A stretch of 49,644 nucleotides of DNA. It comes from an uncultured Bacteroidia bacterium (GTDB lineage Bacteria; Bacteroidota; Bacteroidia; Bacteroidales; F082). Position 1 is the first letter of the stretch; each line of letters begins with the position of its first letter. Positions 15,629-23,939 of the stretch are shown here, piece by piece. The position numbers and the translations under genes were made by a program. The stretch covers positions 1-49,644 of the forward strand of contig CACXQV010000037.1 in NCBI GenBank assembly GCA_902769875.1. Reading direction: 5' to 3'. The notes beneath the pieces are model-generated. The model ran no database searches, was not told the origin of the DNA, and worked only from the letters and a program-made list of their open reading frames with translations.

Positions 15629-15649
15629 AGTAGTTTTTGAAATAAGATG

Positions 15650-15657
15650 CAAAGATA
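15650..15657 (-). promoter_or_regulatory. -7 element of mazG
   Basis: TATCTTTG on the minus strand, 21 nt before ATG 15628. It decides the start codon, because the longer frame would begin upstream of this promoter. Confidence 0.68.
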
Positions 15658-15830
15658 GGTATTTTTCAGGATACACTTCGTGTAGAAATCTGTCAAAAAT
15701 CAAAATAAAATCCATCAAAAATCCCGGTCGAAGCCTTTGAGTGCCAAAATGATTTTTGAATGATTTAACTGCGTTGAATACTTCGTATTTCTTTGCGAAG
15801 CAAATAAGCCTCCCATAGGCTCTTTTTTTG

Positions 15831-15838
15831 TACTTTTG
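15831..15838 (+). promoter_or_regulatory. -7 element of the PagL-like gene
   Basis: TACTTTTG with only 8 nt to the ATG at 15847, so the mRNA would have almost no leader. Confidence 0.65.
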
Positions 15839-15846
15839 CAGGCCAG

Positions 15847-17046
15847 ATGCGACATCAAAAACGCCATATCCTTTTCATGCTGTTCACCTTATTATTAATA
15901 GGTGTGGGTCGAGTGTGTGCCCAATCGAGCCACAAGAACCTTGAAATCGAGGCGCGGATGCACTATGGCTACATGTACTTCCAGAACGACGAGTACCACT
16001 CGGCCTTGGGGCGCTACAGCCGGCACACGCCCGCCTTCGAGTTTTCGCTCCACCGCAACACCTACGGCGAGCGTCGTTGGGAGGTGCTGCACAACTACCC
16101 TTCCATCGGGTTCACCTTCTATTATTCGGGCTTCGGCAACGACAGCATCTCCGCCGAGTTGGGCAAGGTGTTCGCCCTCTACCCCTTCATCAACTTCCCC
16201 ATCACGCCGAGCGAAACGAGCCGGCTGACCTTCAAGTTGGGCGTGGGCGTGTCGTTTCTCACCAACAAGTTCGACCCGAAGGAGAATTTCCACAACTATG
16301 CCATCGGTTCTCATGTGAATGCCGCCGTCAACCTGTCGTTCGAATACCGCCAACGCATCGTCAAGCGGCTGCACTGGGTGACCTCCGTGGGCCTCACCCA
16401 CTTCTCGAACGGCGCCACCCGCTCGCCCAACATGGGCATCAACATCTTCAGCGTCGCCACCGGGTTTTCGTGGTGCTTGTCGCCGCCCAAGGCCCAGATG
16501 GACACGAAACTGAGGCCCAAAAACTACCTCTTCGAGTTTGACGGCAAACGGCATTTCGTCACCGACTACCAATATATGCTCGGAATCAAGGACTTGAGCC
16601 AACAATACGGCACGCACCAGTATTACTTCGTACACAACGTGGGGGCCAACTTTATGTTCCAAATCACCGAGCGAGACCGAGTGGGCTTGGGTGTCGAATT
16701 GGTGTACGACAACTCCGACAAAATCACCAAGCCCGACTGGGGCCTCTACTTGAAGCCCGGTGTCTTGTTCTCTTACGAGATGCTGCTCGACCGCGTCAGC
16801 TTCATGTTCAACGTTGGGCTTCGAAACAACGTGCCGCTCAACGCGAAGACGTTTGGGATGCTGTTCTACCAAAAGGTGGCGGCGCGCTACTACCTCAGCG
16901 ACAACCTGTTTGCCTCAATCGCCTTCACCACCTACGACATCAAGGCCGACTTCATCGGGGTCGGCATCGGATACCATATCCAACACAAATACTATTTGCC
17001 ACGCCATGGAAAGAAACCGTATCGCAGTCCTGTTTTTCCTCGTTAG
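15847..17046 (+). CDS. PagL-like lipid A deacylase (acyloxyacyl hydrolase family)
   Basis: A 399-aa predicted outer-membrane beta-barrel. Residues 1-26 are a signal peptide (LLLIGVGRVCAQ). The key match is VTSVGLTHFSNGATRSP near residues 178-194: in PagL the catalytic His and Ser lie in a HxSNA/G motif, as here. Aromatic, alternating strands (FTFYYSGFGNDSISAELG, FMFNVGLRNN) fit a barrel. PagL removes a 3-O acyl chain from lipid A at the outer leaflet. This protein is about twice the length of PagL (~170 aa), as in Bacteroidota relatives where a second barrel-like half follows. The GIN lipoprotein gene begins inside its last 41 bases, so both are probably made from one message. Confidence 0.75.
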   Translation: MRHQKRHILFMLFTLLLIGVGRVCAQSSHKNLEIEARMHYGYMYFQNDEYHSALGRYSRHTPAFEFSLHRNTYGERRWEVLHNYPSIGFTFYYSGFGNDSISAELGKVFALYPFINFPITPSETSRLTFKLGVGVSFLTNKFDPKENFHNYAIGSHVNAAVNLSFEYRQRIVKRLHWVTSVGLTHFSNGATRSPNMGINIFSVATGFSWCLSPPKAQMDTKLRPKNYLFEFDGKRHFVTDYQYMLGIKDLSQQYGTHQYYFVHNVGANFMFQITERDRVGLGVELVYDNSDKITKPDWGLYLKPGVLFSYEMLLDRVSFMFNVGLRNNVPLNAKTFGMLFYQKVAARYYLSDNLFASIAFTTYDIKADFIGVGIGYHIQHKYYLPRHGKKPYRSPVFPR

Positions 17047-17800
17047 CCTGCTGGCCACGTCGTGCTCGAAGATGGACGCGCTGTTCAACAACGGCGAGCC
17101 CGTCACGGAGCAGCGCGACGTCGGGCATCGGTTCAGCGTCGTCTCGATGTTCAACAACGTGAACGTCAGGTTGGTGCAGAGCGACCATCCCCGTTTGGAA
17201 CTGACCTGCCCCAAAAACCTCATCGAAAAGGTGGTCACCGAAGTGGACGGCGACACCTTGTTCGTCAAAAACACCAACGAATACAACTGGCTTAGGAGCT
17301 TTGACTACAGCATCGACCTGACCGTGTATTACGACAGCCTGAGCGCCATCCACTATGCCTCAATCGGCGACCTCACCTGCACCGACTCCATCCGTGGCAT
17401 CGGCAAATTGACCATCGACTCGATAGAAGCCGACTTCGACACCCTTTGGACCCACAGTTTCGACCTGAAAATCAACGAAGGTTCGGGCCGTTTGGACCTG
17501 ACGTTCAATTGCGACGTGCTCAAGACCAACTTCAACAACGGCACTTCAGCCGTGACTTTGCGAGGCTATTCGGGCTACACCGAAATCAACATGAGAAGCT
17601 ACGGCAACGTGCATGCCGAAACGCTGGAATCGAATTTCGTCCGCGTGCAGTCACACTCCACCAACGATGCCTACGTTTGGGCCAAGAGCGGGCTGCGCGT
17701 ATGGATCTATAGCATTGGAAACGTGTACTATAAGGGCAATCCATGGATTACGGACGCCTATTACGGAGAAGGAAGAATCTTCAAGTTGGAACAAAAATGA
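17006..17800 (+). CDS. GIN-domain (DUF2807) lipoprotein
   Basis: A 264-aa putative lipoprotein. The start is ATG 17006 (MERNRIAVLFFLVSLLATSC), giving a hydrophobic signal and Cys20 for lipid attachment; the lipobox ATSC is not perfect. The rest is a beta-helix-like repeat of short strands: FSVVSMFNNVNVRLVQSDHPRLEL is the usual GIN-domain start, followed by EVDGDTLFVKN and LTVYYDSLSAIHYAS. Function unknown; the family is found in periplasm or outer membrane of Bacteroidota. It overlaps the PagL-like gene by 41 bp in another frame. Confidence 0.82.
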   Translation: MERNRIAVLFFLVSLLATSCSKMDALFNNGEPVTEQRDVGHRFSVVSMFNNVNVRLVQSDHPRLELTCPKNLIEKVVTEVDGDTLFVKNTNEYNWLRSFDYSIDLTVYYDSLSAIHYASIGDLTCTDSIRGIGKLTIDSIEADFDTLWTHSFDLKINEGSGRLDLTFNCDVLKTNFNNGTSAVTLRGYSGYTEINMRSYGNVHAETLESNFVRVQSHSTNDAYVWAKSGLRVWIYSIGNVYYKGNPWITDAYYGEGRIFKLEQK

Positions 17801-17843
17801 AAAACATGGCAAGAAAATCGGATTTTGGTACGAAAATTGTATG

Positions 17844-17851
17844 TATTTTTG
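17844..17851 (+). promoter_or_regulatory. -7 element of the Tyr/Trp-rich lipoprotein gene
   Basis: TATTTTTG is an exact match, with TTGG at 17825-17828 as a possible -33 element, 43 nt before the ATG at 17895. Confidence 0.62.
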
Positions 17852-17894
17852 CACAATCGAACCATTTTTCAAGGACAAATAAAAACTCAATAAA

Positions 17895-19271
17895 ATGAAA
17901 GCGTTAAGACTTATCCCCATCATCGCCTTAATGGCCTTCGCCAGCTGCTCATCGAGCAAGCAAACGGCCTACGACGACACCTACTATTCGCCTTACGGCA
18001 ACACAGGCGGACAAATGACGAAGGGCAACGGCTCATACGTCAGCCCAAGCATCAGCAGCAGCTCGGAATACGACTACCAAGCCTACTATTCCGACAGCAA
18101 GAACTACATCAGCAACACGGAACCCGTCTATCAGACCACTGAGACGGTGACCGACACCAACGGCGTGGTTTACACCACCACCGAAACCTACTACGACGCC
18201 GACTTTGCAGCCCGCATCAAGCGCTTCGGCACGCAAGCCTCCTCGACGAGAGACTATTACGACGACTACTACACCGGAGGCAGCGACGGCGGCACGACCT
18301 ACGTCTACGTGAACAGCTACGACCCGTTCTATTGGGACTTCTACTATCCCAGCTTCTACGTCAGCTGGGGCTACCGTCCCTACTGGCGCAGCTATTACTG
18401 GGGCTGGGACTACTATTGGGGCTATCCCTACTACAGCTACTGGGGCTGGAACCCGTACTGGAGCTATGCTTGGTATCAACCTTACCATCATCACCATCAT
18501 CATTACGCCTACGGCGACAGCTGGGGCTACAACGGTGGCGGAAATCATCATGGCGGCCACGGCAACAGCGGCAGCGGATTAGGCAACTATGTGGCCAGTG
18601 TGCGACACAACAACAGTGGCTCAAGTGCCGGCTCGATGAGCCATCGCCTGCAAAACGACGGTCGCACCAACGCAAGCAACAGCGGCAGCATGTCGGGACG
18701 CACCAACAGCAGCGCGTCGGTCAACGGCAGGAGCAGCGGAAGCATGTCGAGCCGCCCGACGGCAAGCGCAAGCCGCCCGACATCGACACGGCCCACAGTG
18801 AGCAACCGCCCGACCAGCAGCAGCCGTCCGACGGCGGGCACCAGCAGCCGCACCGGCAACGCCTCGGCCAGCCGTCCTTCGAGTTCGAGCAACGCGCGTC
18901 AGAGCAGCCAAGGCAGCGAGCGCCAATCCTACACCTCGCCCAACAACAGCCGCCAATCGCGCTCCAGCTCGGAATACGTGCGCCCGCAAGGCTCCAACTC
19001 GCAACGTCCTTCCTCGAGCGGAAGCTACAGCAGGAGCAACTCAAGCAGCAGCTACAACAGAGGCAGCTCGTCAGGCAGCAGAAGCAGTTCGTCCAACAGC
19101 AGCTACAACCGTAGCTCATCGTCGAGCTCAAGCCGCAGCTCAGGTGGCAGCTACAGCGGAGGCAGCCATAGCTCAAGTTCGGGCAGCGCAGGCGGAAGCC
19201 GTGGCTCAAGCGGAGGCGGAAGCCACAGCTCAGGCGGTGGCCGCAGCTCGGGTGGCGGAGGAAGAAGATAA
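17895..19271 (+). CDS. Low-complexity lipoprotein: Tyr/Trp-rich then Ser/Arg/Gly-rich
   Basis: A 458-aa protein of unknown function. Residues 1-18 are a lipoprotein signal (MKALRLIPIIALMAFASC) with Cys18. Residues about 130-205 are extremely rich in Tyr and Trp (WGYRPYWRSYYWGWDYYWG) and end in a natural run of six histidines at about residues 197-202. From about residue 230 to the end nearly all residues are Ser, Gly, Arg, Asn and Thr. Such tails are unfolded and may act as surface or periplasmic spacers, or in condensed assemblies; the Tyr/Arg make-up recalls phase-separating proteins, which is only a guess. Many Bacteroidota have similar proteins without known role. It has its own promoter, and the hairpin at 19302-19344 would end its transcript. 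Confidence 0.8.
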   Translation: MKALRLIPIIALMAFASCSSSKQTAYDDTYYSPYGNTGGQMTKGNGSYVSPSISSSSEYDYQAYYSDSKNYISNTEPVYQTTETVTDTNGVVYTTTETYYDADFAARIKRFGTQASSTRDYYDDYYTGGSDGGTTYVYVNSYDPFYWDFYYPSFYVSWGYRPYWRSYYWGWDYYWGYPYYSYWGWNPYWSYAWYQPYHHHHHHYAYGDSWGYNGGGNHHGGHGNSGSGLGNYVASVRHNNSGSSAGSMSHRLQNDGRTNASNSGSMSGRTNSSASVNGRSSGSMSSRPTASASRPTSTRPTVSNRPTSSSRPTAGTSSRTGNASASRPSSSSNARQSSQGSERQSYTSPNNSRQSRSSSEYVRPQGSNSQRPSSSGSYSRSNSSSSYNRGSSSGSRSSSSNSSYNRSSSSSSSRSSGGSYSGGSHSSSSGSAGGSRGSSGGGSHSSGGGRSSGGGGRR

Positions 19272-19301
19272 ATTCGCCGCACAACCTTGATATTGGAAAT
19301 A

Positions 19302-19344
19302 AAAGACTACCTTTGCAGTTTCAAATTGCAAGGTAGTCTTTTTT
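19302..19344 (+). terminator. Terminator hairpin overlapping the next gene's promoter
   Basis: AGACTACC(T)TTGCA and TGCAAGGTAGTCT pair over about 13 bp with one bulge and a loop of about 9 nt, followed by six T that end right before ATG 19345. It would stop readthrough from the lipoprotein gene. The -7 element TACCTTTG (19308-19315) is inside the left arm. Confidence 0.8.
19308..19315 (+). promoter_or_regulatory. -7 element of the OmpP1/FadL gene
   Basis: TACCTTTG is an exact match, with TTGA at 19287-19290 17 nt upstream. The expected transcription start (about 19320-19323) falls in the loop of the terminator hairpin, so the gene's own transcript lacks the left arm and escapes termination. 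Confidence 0.65.
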
Positions 19345-20814
19345 ATGGAAATGAAGAGAACCATCACAACGATATGCACGTTATTGGCCTTGGTGGCGGC
19401 TTTCGCGCAAGGCAGCGACGACGCCTGCCTGTTTTCGCAGACCTATTACCAAGGCACGGCCAAAGCGACAGGCATGGGCAACGCCTTGGGCGCAGTAGGC
19501 GGCGACGTGACGGCGGCCAACATCAACCCAGCCGGAATGGGCATCTATCGCAGCAACGAATTAACCGCCACGCTCAACTTGCTCGACAATTACCACTCGT
19601 CGACTTATTACGGCACGAAAAACGGCGCCAATATGATGAGAATGTCCATCCCCAACGTGGGCTACGTCCACACCAGATACAGGAGCAACTACCGCCCAGT
19701 GCGCTTCACGCAGTTCGGCATCACACTGAACCGCACCAACGACTACAATATCCACACATTTGCCAAAGGCATCAATCCCACAAGCTCAAAAGTCGACAAT
19801 TACCTCAACACCATCAACGATTTAGGCCTGACACCTGATGACCTGAAAGACTTCCCTTACGACCTCTTTCCCGCTTGGAACACCTATATCATCGACCAAT
19901 ATCAAGATGACCAAGGGACTTACTTCGGCAGCCCCGTCCCACAAGGCAACATTTGGCAAGGCTTGGAAACCAACTACAAAGGCCGTTCCGAGGAATGGAC
20001 TTTTGCGGGCAGCGCCAATCTTTTCGAAAAGCTATTCATCGGCGGCAGCATCGGGCTGACCCACATCAAGCGTTTCGGGACGAGCGTCGTGGAGGAAAGC
20101 CGGCCCGAAGGCAGCGAAGCCAATTTTGACCGATGGTCCTACACCCAAGACTTGAGCACTATGGCCTGGGGCTGCAATGCCAAAGTGGGCCTGATTTTCT
20201 TGGCCAGCCCTTGGCTGCGCATCGGAGCCGCGTTCCACTCGCCGACCTTCTATGGATTTGACGAGACTTGGCAAACCGAAACCGAATCGCAAATCCAGAA
20301 TGTCACCCATAAAAGCCTGAGTCCCAAAAGCCCATACGAATACAACTTCATCACGCCCTTGAAATGGATTGGGAGCATGGCGTTCATCATCGGTGATGCC
20401 GGTTTGGTGAGTTTCGATGCGGAATACACCAACTTTGGCGCGGCACGATTCAAGGCGGTCCCAAATGACGACTTCGATTACAGCAATGTCAACAACGAAA
20501 TCGAGGAAGTGTATGGGAGGACTCTCAATTTCCGCTTGGGCAGTGAATGGCGTTTGGGCGGCTCGTATCTCCGCCTTGGCGCGGCCTACTATGGCAGCCC
20601 GTTTGGCATTGGTGAACAGGGCGGCAGCGTCAAGAAAGGTTCGGTCGGCATCAGTCTCCCCGTCTCGGAAGCCACCACCTTCGATTTCGCCTACGAACTG
20701 ACTTACGGACAAACCTACATCTACCTTTACGACCCGGGCGACCTCGGCATCGAGGCAATCGACCAAAAACAGTTCAAGAGCAATTTGGCCGCCACGCTCA
20801 AGGTGAGATTCTGA
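19345..20814 (+). CDS. OmpP1/FadL family outer-membrane transporter
   Basis: A 489-aa outer-membrane barrel. Residues 1-22 form a signal peptide. The early motif SQTYYQGTAKATGMGNALGAVGGDVTAANINPAGMGIYRSNE is the FadL/OmpP1 hatch and start of the barrel, with the NPAG signature (residues about 61-64). The C-terminal strand NLAATLKVRF ends in aromatic Phe, as needed for BAM insertion. FadL relatives carry long-chain fatty acids or other hydrophobic compounds inward; the substrate here is unknown. A second start at M3 is possible. Confidence 0.85.
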   Translation: MEMKRTITTICTLLALVAAFAQGSDDACLFSQTYYQGTAKATGMGNALGAVGGDVTAANINPAGMGIYRSNELTATLNLLDNYHSSTYYGTKNGANMMRMSIPNVGYVHTRYRSNYRPVRFTQFGITLNRTNDYNIHTFAKGINPTSSKVDNYLNTINDLGLTPDDLKDFPYDLFPAWNTYIIDQYQDDQGTYFGSPVPQGNIWQGLETNYKGRSEEWTFAGSANLFEKLFIGGSIGLTHIKRFGTSVVEESRPEGSEANFDRWSYTQDLSTMAWGCNAKVGLIFLASPWLRIGAAFHSPTFYGFDETWQTETESQIQNVTHKSLSPKSPYEYNFITPLKWIGSMAFIIGDAGLVSFDAEYTNFGAARFKAVPNDDFDYSNVNNEIEEVYGRTLNFRLGSEWRLGGSYLRLGAAYYGSPFGIGEQGGSVKKGSVGISLPVSEATTFDFAYELTYGQTYIYLYDPGDLGIEAIDQKQFKSNLAATLKVRF

Positions 20815-20816
20815 AC

Positions 20817-20841
20817 AAAAAAAGGCCACACGAATGTGGCC
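20817..20841 (-). terminator. Terminator of the C4 zinc-ribbon gene
   Basis: On the minus strand GGCCACA and TGTGGCC form a 7-bp stem around a 4-nt loop, followed by seven T. It lies in the 60-bp gap between two converging genes. Confidence 0.8.
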
Positions 20842-20874
20842 AAAAACACTAAATCTCAAACAGATATCAGTGAA

Positions 20875-21948
20875 CTATGCGTTGTATTGCGCAATGATGT
20901 CTTTATCGACCAAGATACGTCCGCAATACTCACAAACGATAATCTTCTTGTGGGTGCAGATGTCCAACTGGTGTTGCGGCGGGATGCGGTTGAAGCAACC
21001 TCCGCAGGCTTCATTGTGGATGCCCACCACGGCCAAACCGTTACGCGCGTTTTTGCGGATGCGCTTGTAGGCGACCAACAGACGGTCTTCCACCAACTTC
21101 TCGCAGTCGGCTGAACGCTGTAGCAGTTGCTCCTCTTCCTTTTCGGTGCCTTCAACCAACGAATGAAGCTCCTCCTTCTTTTCCTTCAGCTCACCTTTCA
21201 GCTCGGTCAAACGCGACAAGGCTTCGTTCACCTTGACGCCCATTTCGGCCTCCTTGGCTGTGTATTCCTTGATGCGCTTTTCCGAAAGCTGAATATCAAG
21301 CGATTGGTATTCAATCTCTTTCGTCAAGGAGTCGTATTCACGGTTGTTGCGGACATTGTTCTGCTGCTCCTCATATTTCTTGATGAGAGCCTCAGTCTCC
21401 TTGATTTTGATTTTGTAGGAAGAAATCTCCTTTTGGAAAGTCTTGCTTTCTTCCTTGAAATTGGCGATACGAGTCTCAAGACCAGCGATTTCGTCCTCCA
21501 TATCCTGGATTTCAAGGGGCAGGTTGCCACGATAAGCGCGGATTTCGTCAATCTTCGAGTCGACCTGCTGAAGCGTGTAAAGCGCTACCAATTTCCGTTC
21601 GACGCTGATCTCGACGGGATCCTTCGGGGTTTCCTCCTCCACCACCTCGGTTTCCTCCTCCTCCGCAGGCGTTTCCTTCACTTCAGGTTCGGGTTCGGCC
21701 ACGGGTTCGGGAGCGGGTTCTGGCTCAGGCTCCGGTTCGGGGGCTGGCTCAGGTTCGGGTTCGGCTTTGGCTTTTGACGGCTTTTTGGCAGGCTTCTTGG
21801 TTTCCTCCACTTCGGCAGGCTCAGCCTTTTCTTCAGACTCCGCCTTGGCCTTAGCGGTTTTCTTGGTGGATTTCTTGGTTTCCTTAACCTCTTCAACTTC
21901 AGCGACTTCAGTCACCTCTGCAACTTCTTTGTTCTCTTTCTTAGCCAT
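20875..21948 (-). CDS. Coiled-coil C4 zinc-ribbon protein with long acidic/basic N-extension
   Basis: A 357-aa cytoplasmic protein. Residues 115-290 are a long coiled coil (QDMEDEIAGLETRIANFKEESKTF, ELKGELKEKKEELHSL in parts). The C-terminal zinc ribbon has CGGC near residue 312 and CEYCGR near 336. This matches the C4-type zinc-ribbon (DUF164) family, which is abundant in Bacteroidota and thought to bind nucleic acid. The first ~112 residues are an unusual extension, with Lys/Ala/Glu runs and a (EP)n block (EPEPAPEPEPEPEPAPEP). Usual family members are about 250 aa. It is 6 codons from the Nif3 gene upstream and likely shares its message. Function unproven. Confidence 0.85.
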   Translation of the reverse strand: MAKKENKEVAEVTEVAEVEEVKETKKSTKKTAKAKAESEEKAEPAEVEETKKPAKKPSKAKAEPEPEPAPEPEPEPEPAPEPVAEPEPEVKETPAEEEETEVVEEETPKDPVEISVERKLVALYTLQQVDSKIDEIRAYRGNLPLEIQDMEDEIAGLETRIANFKEESKTFQKEISSYKIKIKETEALIKKYEEQQNNVRNNREYDSLTKEIEYQSLDIQLSEKRIKEYTAKEAEMGVKVNEALSRLTELKGELKEKKEELHSLVEGTEKEEEQLLQRSADCEKLVEDRLLVAYKRIRKNARNGLAVVGIHNEACGGCFNRIPPQHQLDICTHKKIIVCEYCGRILVDKDIIAQYNA

Positions 21949-21957
21949 ATTGATTGT

Positions 21958-22755
21958 TTACTTATTTCTGACAAAATAATGCACTGAATTCGTCTTCGTT
22001 TCAGCAATTTCGGCTGCAAAGGTAGGAAATTTTTTCCGAATCAGCTCACATATTAATTCTTTCGTGAATTGTTCGGTCTCGAAATGCCCTCCATCAACCA
22101 TGAGCATACGACCTTCGGGAACAAAAAAGTCGTGATATTTTATGTCGGCCGTAAGGTAGGCATCGGCTTTTTGGCACAAGGCATCAGCGATGAACGGGCT
22201 GCCCGACCCACCACACAAAGCTACTTTCTTGATTTTGCGACCCGTCAAATCGGAATGGCGCAAGCAGGGCGAACCGATGGTATCAGCCACAAGTGTAAGA
22301 AAATCAATTTCTTCCATAGGAAGGGCCAAATCGCCAATCATTCCCGCCCCGTAAAGGTCGGGGTCGTCGGAGGCAGGCTGGAGGATGTGCAAGTCGCTCA
22401 GGCCGAGACGCTCAGCCAAAACCCGACTCACGCCTTTGAAACTATTGTCCAAATTGGTATGCATCGAAATCATAGCGATGTCTGATTTTATGGCTTTCAT
22501 GACGGCGCGTTCGATGTAAGTCTCCGGCGTCAGATGCTTCAATCCTTTGAAAATCAATGGATGATGGCTGACGATGAGGTCACAGCCTTTGGCAATGGCT
22601 TCGTCGACAACCTGTTCGGTAATATCCAAGCAAACCAAGGCTTTATGGGCTTCGGCGTTGAGGTCGCCCACTTGCAGGCCGGCATTGTCGTAGCTCTCCT
22701 GCCATTGCAACGGAGCCACTTCGGTAATGCAGTTCAAAATATCGTTTACGGTCAT
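21958..22755 (-). CDS. Nif3-like dinuclear metal centre protein
   Basis: A 265-aa member of the Nif3/YbgI (GTP cyclohydrolase I type 2-like) family, with QESYDNAGLQVGD, LIVSHHPLIFKGLKHL, MISMHTNLDN and VDGGHFETE, which supply the His and Glu ligands for two metal ions. It lacks the central ~100-residue insert that many Bacteroidota members have. The start is ATG 22755 (MTVNDILNCI); the open frame goes on to 22818 without conserved sequence. Biochemical role is still unclear for the whole family. It is next to the C4 zinc-ribbon gene, an association common in this phylum. Confidence 0.88.
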   Translation of the reverse strand: MTVNDILNCITEVAPLQWQESYDNAGLQVGDLNAEAHKALVCLDITEQVVDEAIAKGCDLIVSHHPLIFKGLKHLTPETYIERAVMKAIKSDIAMISMHTNLDNSFKGVSRVLAERLGLSDLHILQPASDDPDLYGAGMIGDLALPMEEIDFLTLVADTIGSPCLRHSDLTGRKIKKVALCGGSGSPFIADALCQKADAYLTADIKYHDFFVPEGRMLMVDGGHFETEQFTKELICELIRKKFPTFAAEIAETKTNSVHYFVRNK

Positions 22756-22769
22756 AATAATATAATGTG

Positions 22770-22812
22770 GACGCGAGGCTTCGGAACTGATGACGCAGGA
22801 CTGTCTCGCGTC
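22770..22812. repeat. Inverted repeat in the nif3-lpxK divergent gap
   Basis: GACGCGAG (22770-22777) pairs perfectly with CTCGCGTC (22805-22812). It lies upstream of the Nif3 start and could be a regulatory or REP-type stem; nothing decides between these. Confidence 0.4.
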
Positions 22813-22873
22813 GCGCATCTCAAAGTCCCGCGTCTTTTTTGTGAAATTGGCCGTAAAATTAGAGATTTTTGCG

Positions 22874-22881
22874 TAATTTTG
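22874..22881 (+). promoter_or_regulatory. -7 element of the lpxK operon
   Basis: TAATTTTG, 8 nt before ATG 22890. It places the start of lpxK at 22890 and not at the earlier in-frame ATG 22869, and it implies a leaderless or nearly leaderless mRNA. Confidence 0.68.
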
Positions 22882-22889
22882 ACCCCAAA

Positions 22890-23939
22890 ATGAGAATTTT
22901 ACTTTTGCCCATATCGCTTCTTTACCATATCGTGCTGAAAATCAGGCATAAACTATATGATTGGCACATCTTGGGAACGACACGTTTCGAGAAGCCCGTG
23001 ATTTGCGTGGGCAACCTCAACCTTGGCGGAACGGGGAAAACGCCGCACACCGAATACCTCATCGATTTGCTGAAAGGCCGATTCCGTGTGGCCACTTTGA
23101 GCAGAGGCTATGGGCGCAAGTCCAAAGGCTTTCAACTCGCTGATTCACAAAGCACTTTCGAGGACATAGGCGACGAGCCGATGCAATATCGCAAGAAATT
23201 CCCTGAGATTATTGTTGCTGTGGACGAAGACCGTGTGAATGGCACGAGACGATTGCTTTTCAACCCAATCAATGCCAATGTCGTCGTGCTCGACGATGCT
23301 TTCCAGCACCGCAAAATCAAGGCCGGACTGAATGTTTTACTTACTGAATACCAGCATCTTTATTGCGACGATTTCCTCTTTCCCGCAGGCACTTTGCGCG
23401 ACGTGAAATCAGCCACCAAACGTGCCCACATCATCGTGGTCAGCAAGTCGCCGAAGGAGTTGGATGAAAGAGAAAAACAACAGATCGTCAGGAAGTTAAA
23501 GCCGACAATCGGGCAGAAAGTGTTTTTTTCCTATTTGGAATACGCGCCATTGCAACCTTTGAACGAGGCAGCCAAACAATTTGAGGTTGCCAAAGCCGAT
23601 TCGGCACTGCTGTTTTGCGGCATTGCAAATCCGAAACCACTAATCAAAGAGCTTCACAACCGATTTCAAACACTTGACAATCTGACTTTTGCAGACCATC
23701 ACGCATATACCGAGGACAATTTGAAAACCATCATACAGCGATTTGGGCAACTCGACGGCAAGCAAAGAATCATCGTCACGACAGAAAAAGATGCAGCACG
23801 ATTGACAAATTCTCCTTATCTTTGTCAGTTTGAATCTGCGCCGCTGTTCGCTTTGCCCGTTGGTGTGAGGTTCCACGAAGAAGAAAAGTTTAACGAAGAA
23901 ATATTGGATTATGTACGACAAAATTCTTACCACAATTGA
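22890..23939 (+). CDS. lpxK: Tetraacyldisaccharide 4'-kinase LpxK
   Basis: Phosphorylates the 4' position of the lipid A disaccharide on the inner membrane. The 349-aa product has an N-terminal membrane-associated helix (ILLLPISLLYHIVLKIRHKLYDW), the P-loop VGNLNLGGTGKTPHTEYLI (residues ~41-60), LSRGYGRKSKGF, GDEPMQY, VVLDDAFQHRKI and TEKDAARL, in the order usual for LpxK. The gene overlaps the purine phosphorylase gene by 29 bp. With lpxH two genes further on it forms a lipid A-related operon. Confidence 0.94.
   Translation: MRILLLPISLLYHIVLKIRHKLYDWHILGTTRFEKPVICVGNLNLGGTGKTPHTEYLIDLLKGRFRVATLSRGYGRKSKGFQLADSQSTFEDIGDEPMQYRKKFPEIIVAVDEDRVNGTRRLLFNPINANVVVLDDAFQHRKIKAGLNVLLTEYQHLYCDDFLFPAGTLRDVKSATKRAHIIVVSKSPKELDEREKQQIVRKLKPTIGQKVFFSYLEYAPLQPLNEAAKQFEVAKADSALLFCGIANPKPLIKELHNRFQTLDNLTFADHHAYTEDNLKTIIQRFGQLDGKQRIIVTTEKDAARLTNSPYLCQFESAPLFALPVGVRFHEEEKFNEEILDYVRQNSYHN

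Noticed and set aside
18332-19114. 260-codon frame rich in Gln and Leu inside the Ser-rich lipoprotein gene
   Set aside because: It results from reading AGC-rich repeats in a second frame; the lipoprotein frame has signal peptide, promoter and terminator.
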